Assembly (NCBI GenBank): GCA_015501585.1
Contig: JADNRY010000911.1
Span: 1-21,884 of the forward strand
DNA length: 21,884 nucleotides
Direction: 5' to 3'
Source: Rhodocollybia butyracea
Taxonomy: Eukaryota > Basidiomycota > Agaricomycetes > Agaricales > Omphalotaceae
Under the pieces are notes generated by a model. That model searched no databases and was not told the DNA's origin. It worked only from the letters and a program-made list of their open reading frames with translations. A program made the position numbers and the translations under genes. Positions 1-10,356 of this stretch are shown piece after piece. How positions within the stretch are numbered: the first letter of the stretch is position 1; every line of letters starts with the position of its first letter.

Positions 1-875
1 ATGACACTGATACTACGCTGTGAGAGGATGATTAGCATTCCCGAAACAACCGCCAAGTCCAGGTATCAAACCAGACATGCATGTACGACTTGCCCTCGAG
101 ATTCTTCCTTATGGAAAGCATGTCGGATCATGGCTTTCGACGTAGCCGAACTGATGGAGCCAAATCGCCGGCATGGACCTCAGGCACTCATTACAATTAT
201 GTAAATCTAATACCATTTATTCATTGCTGCTGTTTTTGTCGCTCTAACAAGAAGATGATTATCAATACTGCATAACACATGCTCACTGCATATCACACTC
301 CGAAAGTGGACAAATTTCTACCGAGCAGAAAAGGACACTGATAGAAGCACGTGATTTTCGATAAGCCATATAAGCTCGTGGGAAATATCAGGTGACTGTC
401 GATATACCTTGTATAGAAACACGTGACTTTTCAGTTGACATTTCTGCTCGATTGAAATTTGGCCACTTTTGGAGTGTCAGGCATTACAACGTCGATCCCA
501 AAAGGTTTAAAAGCTCGCCCCCTAGCGCCGTTCCAGGTTTTCAAGAGGAAATCATGACCAAAACCCTCTGTTACGTACTCAAATTAACACAAGCATTCAA
601 TTGTAGATATACAGTACAGGTCCTTGGACTCATGGGATCCTCCAAGACTGGACAAGCCCAGGCCATTTACCGCATCTAGGAAACGTTGCTTCCAATGGAC
701 ATATCGGTACCAAACTTTGTCATAAGTCCTGCTCACGGGGGCTATAATTGCCAATCGCTGGGGGATAGTTCTGATCTCATCGAATCTGGACTTGTCCCAT
801 GATTCGGTCCCTGTCCTGTCAAATTATGATATAAGAAACACCTTGCACGTTTCTCCGCTCCGTACTCGAAATATA
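1..875. other. Left-edge sequence without a convincing gene
   Basis: A reading frame is open on the plus strand from base 1 to a TAA ending at 204, and another runs from 392 to 679. Neither gives a recognisable protein. The first could be the 3' end of a gene cut by the window edge. CACGTGA, a CACGTG palindrome plus A, occurs near 349 and again near 420, upstream of the ligase gene, and could be bHLH-type binding sites; this is only a motif match. The last part presumably holds the promoter of the gene starting at 876. Confidence 0.3.
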
Positions 876-3436
876 ATGGAGTTTCACAGCCTCACAGGTC
901 CTACCCCATCCATTCCGGATAATCTCAGTGTTCCTCAATTTCTTCTACATCACAAGCATTCAATCCGTCCCAGCCGATCTCAGGGTACTCCTTGGTTTAT
1001 TGACGGTGCTAGTGGTCGCAAGATACAGGAACAGGAGGTGAATTTCACAATTTCCCGTACATGCATCGTTTAATTGGTTTTGACAGGTCATTCTCCGCAC
1101 TGCATGCCTTGCTAGTGGACTCCAATCGGCTTACCGGCTCGGTGAGTGTCTTCCACTATTGTGAGAGCCATGAGGTAAACCCCTTAATACCCCAGAGGAA
1201 GACAGCGTTGGTACTAAGTCATAACAGTAATGGTTTGAAATACTTCTAACCAAACCAAGTTCTTATTTTCAGTCCCAATCATATGGGTAACGCGATTGCT
1301 TCTATTTTATTGATAGTTACATATGGTGCAACTTATGTTAACAGATTACCCGATTTGCATTTGGGCGGTCCATCGATTGCTGGGAATTGTCTCGTAAGGC
1401 AGAGTCATCACTGGTTGCAATGTGCTCAATAATGTCAAGGCTTGCGAATCCAACATTTACCCAATCGGAGCTGGTCCATCAGCTTAGGCAAACTAGGCCT
1501 GCCCTAATCATTCTGAATGCTCAAACAGTTGATACTGTCAAGGCAGCAGCTCACGAGGTTGGCCTTTCGCTGAACCGACTTGTGGTTCTGGACAATACTG
1601 CCGCAGTTACAAATGTGGTGTCGATTGATGATTTGATTAGGATTGGCATGGCAAGGCCTATCTTTGAAGGAAGGTCGCTGTGTGCAGGAGAAGGAAAGCA
1701 GAAGTTGGCTTTCCTTAGCCCATCAAGTGGCACTACTGGTGTTCCTAAGGTACATCTGATTCTGGAATCTCTTGAAGTACATTTTTAACTGTCATAGTTG
1801 GTTGCTATATCCCATTATGCAGCGATTGCCAATTGCTTGCAGATAGCAGCTCATAACAAGGTTGGAAAAAATTATACATCATGGGAGAAACAACGATATC
1901 GACCCGGGGATGTTTGCATTGCGGTGCTGCCTTTTTACCGTACGTGGGACTAAGTATATTTGGATGGAATATATATTGGCTGATTATATTACAGATATGT
2001 ATGGCCTTGACATTGTGGTTAGCACTTTATTGCTACTTTCCACAGTCGATACCTATTCTGTCGCAGTTAAACCTCATCATGTTTTGTGCAGTAGGTAACT
2101 GCTTCCATTCTTATTGATCGTTACTAATGGCATGCTAGATGACTCTTGTTATAGTGCCAAAGTTTCAACTTGAGCCTTTTCTTGAGAGTATTGACAGATA
2201 TCAAGTAACACATTTGATGCTTGTTCCTCCCCAGGTCCTGCTACTTTGCAAAGTATATATCATTGTGCTGTTTCATACCTAGTTCATACCCTAATCCAAC
2301 TATTCACAGGAGCCAGGGGTAAAAAAAATATGACCTCTCCAAGATCCGAATGGTACTCTGTGCCGGCTCCTCTTTAACTGGTCAGTGATGTGAATCTGCT
2401 CTTCTCTTCTGCTTGTAAATCTTATTCTTTTCATTCTAGCCGAGCTAGCGGAGCAGCTGTATAAGCTACTGCCTATGGCACAAATCGGACAAGCCTATGG
2501 TAATTACTTCCACTAGAGTCAAGGCAGGATTATTGATAGTTTCCAGGCGCTACAGAGGCCACTGGAGTAGTATCCATTTGGCCAGTAGGTCAGCATCATG
2601 GTATTTCAGGTGGAGAGCTTATTCCAGGAATTGTTGCGCGGTTGATCAAGAAGGATGGGTCCTTAGCTGGTTATAATGAGCCTGGCGAACTGCATGTCAA
2701 AACACCTTCTGCTGCATTAGGATATTACGGAAATGTTAAGGCGTGCGTATCTTGATTCTGATATTGTGTTATAGTACGCTCACCTATTGTTAGTACTGAT
2801 GAAACCTTTGTGGATGGGTCTGCATTACAACAATTTTTAAATTACTTCAGAATCTGAAACATTGACAGATGGATTCATACAGGAGACCTTGTACAGCTCA
2901 ATGAGACTCATGAAGTAATCTTTATTGAACGAGTGAAGGTGACTCAATTAATTTGTATGGGTTTTTTCAGCTAATCTCTGAATTTTGATAGGAAATCATG
3001 AAGGTACAGAGTCATGCAGTTATCGGATTTTTGATACCTGAAAGTTATAATGCTCAACAGGTCAGAGGTTTTCAGGTTTCACCTGCTGAGTTGGAGGGTT
3101 GCATTTTGGATCATCCTTGGATTGCTGATGCTGGCGTTGTGAGCATTCCAGATGATTACAGTGGTGAGGTGCCACTTGCATTTGTGGTTCCTGTGCCCAA
3201 TATCATGAACGAAATCAACACTTTTCAACTGAAAGAATCTGTAATGAAGGTAGTCAATCACTAATGTATGTGGTCTTGGCACTAATCTAATTGGACACCA
3301 GCATGTTGCCGCCCGGAAAGCACCTTTCAAGCATCTAGCTCGGGTGGAAATCATTGGGGATATTCCAAGAAACCCGAGTGGCAAATTGCTGAGGAGAGTT
3401 CTTCGAGCCAGGCTCCCAATGTATTCAAAGCTTTGA
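876..3436 (+). CDS. Acyl-CoA synthetase / 4-coumarate:CoA ligase-like, 18 exons, peroxisomal, one frameshift
   Basis: ANL-superfamily adenylating enzyme that activates a carboxylic acid with ATP and joins it to CoA. I traced 17 GT..AG introns: 1038-1086, 1142-1195, 1211-1259, 1287-1344, 1394-1439, 1750-1797, 1940-1994, 2018-2066, 2091-2138, 2253-2309, 2381-2439, 2500-2546, 2743-2793, 2818-2868, 2939-2991, 3004-3060, 3250-3301. Spliced length is 1678 nt, which is 558 codons plus stop with one base too many. Motifs (numbered without the extra base): P-loop-like [12 protein letters not shown] at 195-206, YGATE at 350-354, TGD at 428-430, [19 protein letters not shown] in the hinge and C-terminal domain, and PSGK with the catalytic Lys at 542. 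The last residues are SKL, a type 1 peroxisomal signal. The start at 876 gives the family-like MEF N-terminus; an in-frame ATG at 792 is the alternative. The extra base lies in an A8 run at 2321-2328 and brings TGA at 2331 into frame. Substrate (aromatic or fatty acid) cannot be told. Confidence 0.9.
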
Positions 3437-3771
3437 TGGCTAGCATCACTAATATTTATTAAAAAAAATCTTATGACTTGTTTTTCTTAACCTTTAGATT
3501 TGTTTGCAGTTGCATAATTTGTGAGATCAAAATGATGCATATGGATCCCTGTACTCAACCAGAGTCTTAACCATTGAGCATTTCAATATTAAATCATACG
3601 AAGATAAGGATGGATAAAAACTTACTTGTACGCTGGGCTCTTAAATTCTCCAGCCAAGTCGGTTCCAGTCACTTCGATATTGTTGCCGCTCGCAAGTTGG
3701 GACCAGTTACGCATGCGCTGGGATCGTCCTCGCACTATGCTGGGGGCTGATGGGTGCCGATGGGGTTGGTG
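3437..3771. other. Intergenic space between two converging genes
   Basis: The ligase ends at 3436 on the plus strand and the next gene ends at 3772 on the minus strand, so this stretch holds both 3' ends. It is AT-rich near 3460-3500. I see no additional gene. A minus-strand reading frame with Ser/Pro-rich translation runs through its right end, but it is an alternative frame of the last exon of the neighbour. Confidence 0.45.
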
Positions 3772-4499
3772 CTAGTGGCTCCGGTGACTGTGCATCGGAT
3801 GGCTTCGTGGTAGATGTTCGCTTGACCGCAACTGAAAGGGAGTTAATATAACACAGAGCAATAATTAAAACAAGCCCACTCACGCGTTTGGAATCTATTT
3901 CCCGTGAACAAGATATTAAAATATCAGCTGCGTTTTTCATGAATTTCGATAAATACCCAGCCCCACTAGACAAAAACCAATTAATCGGTGTTCGGGAGAG
4001 GAGAACCAGACACTTACACCACAAATGCAGCCACCTTCGGTAGGTAGTCATATGTTTTCATAGAGTGCTGAGAACCACAAGCGTGAGTATGTATACAATC
4101 TAGACACTGAGGAAAAGTTAACTTACTTGTAAGCTACTGAAGACCACAAGGTTTTCGGGAGTGACGTCGGCGATGTCGGACCAGAAGGAGCATAATCGTC
4201 AGCGGAAAGCACATGGTAAGTCTAAAACGCCAACGTACCACACAAGCAATCACGAGCGCAGTTCCAGCTAAGAGAAGCGATTAGACATATAGAGCGGTTT
4301 CTGATATATACGCAAGCATGCGCTCACCTGGAGGCTGGCATTGACTTGTGCATCGTAGGGGTTGATCAGCTTCCCAAGATCCGAAAAAATCGTGTTACTC
4401 ACTATTAGGTGTGGTAATACACGTCGGAACGTTCTGGAATGAAGACGGAAATTAAGTGGGTCGAAAGGAAGAGAGGACATTATTGTTACGGACATAGTT
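3772..4499 (-). CDS. 3' part of a spliced gene of unknown function
   Basis: On the minus strand five exons connect in one frame through canonical introns: 4499-4328, 4221-4138, 4067-4018, 3965-3884 and 3831-3772, ending in TAG at 3774-3772. Introns are 4327-4222, 4137-4068, 4017-3966 and 3883-3832; donors include GTGAGC, GTAAGTG and GTGAGT. Junction phases agree at every step, unlikely for random DNA. Translated pieces include DLGKLINPYDAQVNASLQ, a Ser/Pro/Thr-rich SADDYAPSGPTSPTS and a final LRSSEHLP segment. I do not recognise the family. The donor after 4138 is GTAGCT; the stronger-looking GTAAGT at 4126 would break the frame, a weak point of the model. The N-terminal part must lie above 4500 and is not resolved. 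Confidence 0.5.
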
Positions 4500-5330
4500 C
4501 TGAAGAGCGAAAAAACACCGAGGTAAGCATATGAACAGAGAAAGAGTGTGGATTTAATCGTACATCCGGATAGGTTTGGCCGTCTGGCCAGTCAGATGCG
4601 AATTGCCCGCCGAAGGAAAGGGAAGTATATCCTTGGTTGGCAGCGATCTCAACGGTGATCGAGGAAGCTGCAGATCTGCTGGAGATGCATTCAGAACGGT
4701 AGTAGATCACGTTAAGCGGCGCGAGACTAACAAAGAGAGGATATCTCCGTCAGCGGGAGGGCGGTTGTCACACTAGCAAGTACCGGAAGTGAGAAGATGG
4801 TTGTTGAAGCTTACACGTAACACCGTTCACAGCATGGACTGAGTGAGGGAGATGAACAGCTGGGCCTGTTGAGGTCCATATAACGGAATGAGAGGATCGT
4901 CAGGGTTCACGTTCAGGTTGTTTCCATCGGTATCCTTAAGAGAACACTAAGATAAGAAAAAGAAAACGCAAAAAGATAATTCAAAAGGACATACATTTTG
5001 ACACGATATCCCTTAGCCAAATGTGCATTGGCACTAATATAAACCAATAGCTGCACTCAAAACAACAGAACGTGTAATGAAGCAACTGAAGAAGGAAGAA
5101 GGGGCTAGTTGTCGGTTAAGGAGTTCCGATTAGTTGTGATAATAAAAAGGCGCGAGGAACACAAAGGAGAGGGTTGACGCGACCAGTGGTCTTGACTGTA
5201 TCCACTGTCTCGCGTTCTCTGAGTATGGTGATTAGCACTGGGCCGTACGACGACCTTGGACGTGGTGGTAGATGAAAAGACGCGCATACGTAAAGCATGC
5301 AATGGCAGTTAGCGCCCTATTTTAGTTTAT
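4500..5330 (-). other. Probable upstream exons of the minus-strand gene, not resolved
   Basis: Several protein-like stretches occur on the minus strand: one near 5053-4997 reading ISANAHLAKGYRVK, one near 4945-4830 reading DTDGNNLNVNPDDPL and further, and one at about 4710-4565 containing GGQFASDWPDGQTYPD. Pyrimidine-rich acceptor-like and GT donor-like sites separate them. I could not join them to each other or to the exon at 4499 with consistent phases, so they are given only as candidate exons. No family is recognised. The gene may be intact with an exon structure I have missed, or it may be decayed. Confidence 0.3.
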
Positions 5331-6030
5331 CGATCACTCCGATGTCCGACTTCGAGTGTCGATGAATTGCATGTTTGGCTACTACTCTGGCCCAGTTTTC
5401 TTATTTATCCTTTTTCTTACAGACTCGAAGAACTGAATTCGAAGGAATGTTTGGAACCGGGGTGTTGTTAACTTGTTATTCTGCGATGAACTGAGACGAC
5501 AGAGGATTCGGTTCACTGCCTTGGACACCTGCAAAGGTACGTGGTAAAGCGCGCACGCTCTCGCATTAGAGTCTGATTGCTTTTCCTCTTCAGTTCTCAG
5601 GAGACTACTTCTTGATAACATGTACAAACACGAAGCATTGCAACCAGACGTTGCCCCATATCCAAGTCATTTGCGTTGATTCTACGAGCGTACAAGTAGT
5701 GATGCATTGATGAATCATAGCGAAAATTGGGCGGATCATCTATCACTTGCTCGTCATTTGCTCGTCATTTGCTCGTCATTCCCTCAAGCTCGAAGTTTCT
5801 ACGCTCGTCATCACTGTCACCCAATACACATAACACAAAGACTTGCAATAACCTACTACCTGATAATAATATGGTATGGTATGAACACCTTCCACAGATG
5901 ATATGGTCAATGCTCGGGCACCTGCGGTCGAAGCCGCAGACGCGATAAAATCTGATTCGGTGCGCGCCAAGTCTTCCCTATCGTTCGTTCATATCTAATC
6001 TCTTCCTCTTTCCTTCCCTCCCTCTGACCC
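5331..6030. other. No confident gene
   Basis: No reading frame here gives a recognisable protein, and none of the short frames is supported by flanking splice sites. The only distinct structure is a threefold 11-bp tandem repeat at 5747-5779, listed separately. The right end (about 5985-6030) is pyrimidine-rich and leads into the TATA-like site at 6036. Confidence 0.4.
5747..5779. repeat. Three perfect tandem copies of an 11-bp unit
   Basis: The unit TTGCTCGTCAT is repeated at 5747-5757, 5758-5768 and 5769-5779 without mismatch. A further CTCGTCAT occurs nearby at about 5802. It lies outside any gene I can support. Confidence 0.9.
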
Positions 6031-6035
6031 ATGAC

Positions 6036-6042
6036 TATAAAA
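6036..6042 (+). promoter_or_regulatory. TATA-like box after a pyrimidine-rich tract
   Basis: TATAAAA follows a CT-rich run (about 6000-6028) and is followed by a C- and A-rich, G-poor stretch, a layout common in fungal core promoters. No convincing gene follows directly, so its target is unknown. Confidence 0.3.
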
Positions 6043-6321
6043 TCAGTCTACCTCCTGTATCCGAAACTCGAACTCAACTCTCTTCCGCTGCATTCCCCCA
6101 CAACACGATCCTGCACACCAAAGCAGGACATCGTCGCTTGCGGTATCGCAGCACCAGATTCAGCTAATATCCTAGCTAGACGAAAACACGGTCGGATCTC
6201 CTAATGTTAGCGCACAGTCCCGGTCAGAGAGAAGAGAGCTGGGCAAAGTGATTTCCGACGTCACTCTCATCGGGCAAAGCCAACACGCGTAGGCCGCACA
6301 GATTGATGCGCGCTGGTACGG

Positions 6322-6465
6322 ATGGCCTGGGTTGGTGGTTCTGTACGTATTTTGGAGGCCCGTACGAACACTGGTCTAGATATCAATGTAGAGGTGGAGG
6401 CATGGGAGGAGCTGAAAGAGTTGATCGTCGGGTTTGAGTGGAGGAAGGGGGTTATTTGCAGGTGA
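6322..6465 (+). CDS. Small hypothetical ORF (47 aa)
   Basis: ATG at 6322 opens a 47-codon frame ending in TGA at 6463-6465. The product has an acidic, helix-prone middle (INVEVEAWEELKELIVGFEW). An in-frame TGA lies a few codons upstream, so it does not extend to the left unless it is an exon. No family is recognised. It sits downstream of the TATA-like site at 6036 and could be a fragment of a decayed or spliced gene. Confidence 0.2.
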   Translation: MAWVGGSVRILEARTNTGLDINVEVEAWEELKELIVGFEWRKGVICR

Positions 6466-7406
6466 TGTCGATGATGTCGTATATGTGCTTTATCACTGCA
6501 ATAAGCCATTGCATACGTAGTGCGTTCCGTGTAAGTTCTTAGCTGGTTTATTGGAGGTTTATGCGTGCTTGATATGTTTGGCCCGAGAAAAGTTGGGCTT
6601 CGTTACTGTATACTGTGTCTGGCAAGATTTCGAGTATACTTCTCGGAGTCCAGGCTTTGTGCATCAGTTACAACTGCACCAATCCTTTTGAGGGCAACCA
6701 TCAACCCTTATTCCAAAAACACTACCAAATCTTTGGGCAGGTTATACGTGGGGGATTTGCGTTGGTGATCTCCAAGGTTTCCGAACTTCGCTTAATCAAT
6801 TGAATGCTAGCTGGCGCGCATGCTCTATTCACAGAATTACCCATGCTAGATGATTTACGTAGCGACCTACATGTCAGACTTCCTCCTCCCAACTCCTGGT
6901 CTTTCTCAGAAGCAGACCAAGTATCCTTTACACGACAATTTGGCATCAGTGGCTCCTTCTTGGTTTGCCGTGACTTGAGCAACTGTAACGCCTCCGCCTC
7001 TCCATCACCACCACTGACCGTATCCGGCGATACGGTCATCCTAGACGCCGCCGATAGACCAAACAGTCTATCTTATCTTTCTATTTATTATTAATGATAT
7101 AATAAAACCGTTACTATAAGTATCGTACAATTACTTAAGAGTCTAGTTAGTCTTTTACACCGTCGTACACACAATAGTATCCTATTTGTCGTGTTCACCA
7201 GTGTTCTTAAGGACTTTGCCCATAGGGCGCGTTATACTTTTTTTGAACATCAAAAGATTACTATTGTGTGAATAACACAAAGCTATTACTTAAAACAAGC
7301 TAAAAACAGTTATACTACCAAGTATAACAATCATTATTCCAACTCGCTTCACAAGCTATACAAACCCGCTCCATTTTTCCTTCTTGCTATATCATTTGCT
7401 GTCCCC
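6466..7406. other. No confident gene; weak overlapping ORFs
   Basis: A plus-strand frame (6804-7094, 96 codons) and an overlapping minus-strand frame (7039-6722, 105 codons) are open, but neither translation is recognisable and at most one can be real. From about 7080 to 7400 the sequence becomes AT-rich and lacks coding character. It may be the untranslated leader of the gag relic that starts at 7407. I looked for a long terminal repeat here and found none. Confidence 0.3.
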
Positions 7407-8949
7407 ATGACCTCTCAAAATCAATCAGAGAAGTCACATCAGAGTGTGCACAATTGCGCACCTTCCAGTTGTGGTGATGTGTCACCACACTCAATCTATT
7501 CAGTTGCATCAGCGACTCATTCTGTACGTGCGTCTGAAGGACGGCACCACAGGCAGGACAAGAGTCCACCTAATGAACAGTCTATGACTATTCATAAGAA
7601 ACGGCCGACCCGAGAGGGTTTAAGTGAGATTTCTTCTGCATTACAAGATGTAGCAGCATCAATCGACAAGAGTACGCAAGTACTCAATCGTATTCTCAAT
7701 ATAACTGAGAAATGGGATGCATCTAGCATCCGATCTGATGAAGAAAGATCTTCATCAAGAAACAGCAATAGAATCACTATTGCTGCACCCACACCGAGAT
7801 GGCCTGCCGTCACACCACCGGTATTGCACAATGCAGCACCATCTGTTCCTATTGAGGCAAACAACTCGGTACGCCAATGGCGTGAGACTGTGCCCAAGGC
7901 ACTGTCAGTCCAACAATCACTGTTGGACAAACAGTATTCACAAGGGATGACCAAGTCACCCCATCATGTTCCTGTATTCCGACAGGAATACGCACCAGTG
8001 TCAGTAAATATACCGACACCCATCTACACATCCCACATGAGACAGAGTCCCAATGCAGAGGCAGCGTCTCTGACACTGCGAGGTCTCAGGCCATTACTGG
8101 TGACCAAATCTTGCTCACCGCAAAGTGGGGTGAACATTAACAATGAACCAAAGTTACCTCATAACTTTGATCAGGTAGTAGCGATACCACCAAAGGAAAG
8201 TACAATGTACTTACCTACTGCAAGGGCGCCAGTGGTACCCAATATTATTGCATCTCCGGTAGTTGTACCAAACATTACTGGAAATCAATCCAGTATGGGA
8301 CCGCAATGTGGTACCCTTCCAGTAGTTCCTACTACCATACCCATTGCCCCAGCGACACAAAGTGTTGCCCTCCGGTAGTACACACTACTGTAAGACTGCC
8401 CAGATTGCCGCCCAGCAATGCGCCAGGGCCAAGTTCAATGCCAGTACCAATGGTATTGGCAGAGTTGCAACCACAGCCGCTTCCGTTGGGAGTAGCTAAA
8501 GATTGGATGAGTCGCATAGCAATTCAATGCCAACATAACACCAGTCTCCAAGATTTTGGATTCGCGCCATCTGGGCTTCCTGACCAAATGGTGGGATATA
8601 ATGTCAATGGAATACCTGTTGATAAATTAACTACTCCCAGAGAAATCTGCGATTGATTTTACATTCCACCTGCTGAGTCCTTTCCAGGACCAAGCAATAA
8701 TGCAGGAGCAAAAGCGCCTAGCAAAAAATCCCGTGAAGGGGGGAGGAAGCACAAGAGTTCTAAATCCAAAGGACGCAAATGCAGCCCATGGTTGGATGAA
8801 TCATCGGACCCAAGTGACACTGATTCAAATTCTGACTCATCACCTAATGCCTCTTGGCTAGACAAATTTGCTACCCGCAAGGGTAAAATTACTAAAAATG
8901 AGCAGCGTAAATTACTGCACTCACTTGCATCTAAGATGCAAGAAACAAC

Positions 8950-9618
8950 TAGAGATGTCCACGAGTCCGGATCCAAGGATCCGGAGCGCAAGTACTTGAG
9001 GCCTAAAAGGCCTGACTCGTGACCCGCGGCTGACTCATGGGAAACGGGTCACTGACTCGCAAGTATTATCTGCAAGTACTTGCGGGTCTCACAAGTACTT
9101 GTGGATCCGCACACTAATCAAGTAGTTACAGCTATATTCACAAGTATTTACCATTATTTACTTGCATACAGTGATCGTACAGTGTATAATGCTATTAAAA
9201 ACCTGTACTTTACTTGTTACACTAATTTCATACTATGGTATGAAGTAAAAATGTACTGACAGTTAGGCTTTGGATTGTAGACAGCCTACGGCGATTGGGC
9301 GCTAAAATAAGCGCTCAGTCGCTGTGAGCTGTCTACAACCTCAAACATGTGTGGCAGTACTTGATAAGTACTATAATAAATATGATACTATTAATTACTG
9401 TAAGTTTTGATCACCAACAACAAATATATGAGTTCATATTGCTTGCACAAGTCACACAAGTACTTGCAAGTCAACCGAAAATTGCAAATGGCTGACTTGT
9501 GACCCGCGCCTGACCCGTGGGAAACGGATCCTGGGATCCGTGAGTCACATACTTGCGGGTTTTCCCACGGATCTTACCTGCGAGTACTTGTGAAGACTTG
9601 GACTCGTGGACATCTCTA
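8950..9618. mobile_element. 669-bp hAT-type MITE inserted in gag
   Basis: The ends are perfect 19-bp inverted repeats, TAGAGATGTCCACGAGTCC at 8950-8968 and its complement at 9600-9618. The element is flanked on both sides by GAAACAAC (8942-8949 and 9619-9626). An 8-bp target duplication and ends starting TAGAG are typical of the hAT superfamily. No transposase frame is present, so it is non-autonomous. The palindrome-like AAGTACTTG recurs near both ends (8990, 9074, 9093, 9458, and GAGTACTTG at 9582), as expected for subterminal transposase-binding repeats. The hairpin at 9276-9337 lies inside. Confidence 0.85.
9276..9337. repeat. 62-nt imperfect hairpin inside the MITE
   Basis: Two 28-nt arms (9276-9303 and 9310-9337) face each other around the 6-nt loop AAAATA. 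The outer ten bases, TGTAGACAGC and its complement, match perfectly. All mismatches between arms are transitions, so many would pair as G-U on one strand of RNA. It could be a tiny nested inverted-repeat element or a structural part of the MITE. Confidence 0.75.
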
Positions 9619-10356
9619 GAAACAACAGGTGACGATGAACATCGTTCCCAATGGAAACACAAGGTACACAAAGTTTACCGTAAACAAATTCAAGATAAGG
9701 TAGGGAATCCTATCCCTCCCATTGAGAGCCGTAAAGCTCTTAAAGTTCCATCTCCGGAGGTCTATGACAGATCTCCCGATGTTGATGTCTTTGAGCGGTG
9801 GCTAATGTCACTTCTCCAATGGATGGTAGTCAACCACATGTGCGGTGACGATTACGATGCTACACGGACTGCCGTGCTTGGCATGTTTCTACAGGGCAAA
9901 GCCCTTGACTGGTATAACAACAAAGTCGCCGGTATACACTGCACTGTCCTTAAGTGGACATTTGAAGGCGCCATTATTGGTGTCTTTGATCATTGCATCC
10001 AAGCAACGACCATTCATCAAGCTGCATGGCAGTTTGACCTTATTGAGTATTCACCCGATACGGGTGTGAGGGATTATTACTCCTCACTTATACAATGGGC
10101 ATCACGGAAGTTCCAAACACTGGATGATGCAACAATGCAGAAACGGTTCATTGAGGGATTACCCTTCAATATTATTAGGCAACTCACATTCCAGAGTATG
10201 CCAAAAAGTTAGAAGTGATGGTCAGAGCCGTCACGCGCATTGAGGACCACACACTCTTCAGAACACATATCAGCAGTTTCAAATCAAGTCAGATCAACCA
10301 AAGACCTACTTGGATGTAATCTAGATGTTTTTCTCTGTGATTGTGCACACAGCATG

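Larger units (their letters stand above)
7407..10319 (+). pseudogene. gag: Broken Ty3-like retrotransposon Gag gene
   Basis: The frame starts at ATG 7407 with a long polar, Pro/Ser/Thr-rich region. A Lys/Arg-rich segment follows (about 8720-8790), then a Ser/Asp-rich one. From about 9745 comes a region resembling the Retrotrans_gag capsid domain (GMFLQGKALDWYNN, then YSPDTGVRDYYSSLIQWAS and RFIEGLP). The gene is broken in several places: a one-base loss in CCC around 8369-8373, where the frame ends early at TAG 8376-8378; an in-frame TGA at 8654-8656; the MITE at 8950-9618; and a shift near 10190, after which the frame reads EYAKKLEVMVRAVTRIEDH to TAA at 10317-10319. Frames on both sides of the MITE agree once it and one duplication copy are removed. 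No protease, reverse transcriptase or integrase follows and no flanking LTRs were found. This is a truncated relic rather than a whole element. Confidence 0.75.

Noticed and set aside
1345..1440. Apparent frameshift in the ligase before the ANPTFTQ segment
   Set aside because: A 46-nt intron (1394-1439) with GT..AG ends restores the frame, so it is splicing and not a mutation.
3004..3060. Nineteen-residue insertion in the ligase hinge motif
   Set aside because: The stretch has GT..AG ends and its removal gives the conserved KVRGFQV text; it is best read as an intron that happens to be in frame.
5747..5779. CRISPR-like array
   Set aside because: The three 11-bp units are directly adjacent without spacers, and the DNA is fungal.
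7407..8378. 323-codon open frame as an independent host gene
   Set aside because: The next frame continues the same low-complexity Pro/Ser/Thr-rich text after a one-base shift and leads into a Gag-like domain, so it is the N-terminal part of the broken gag.
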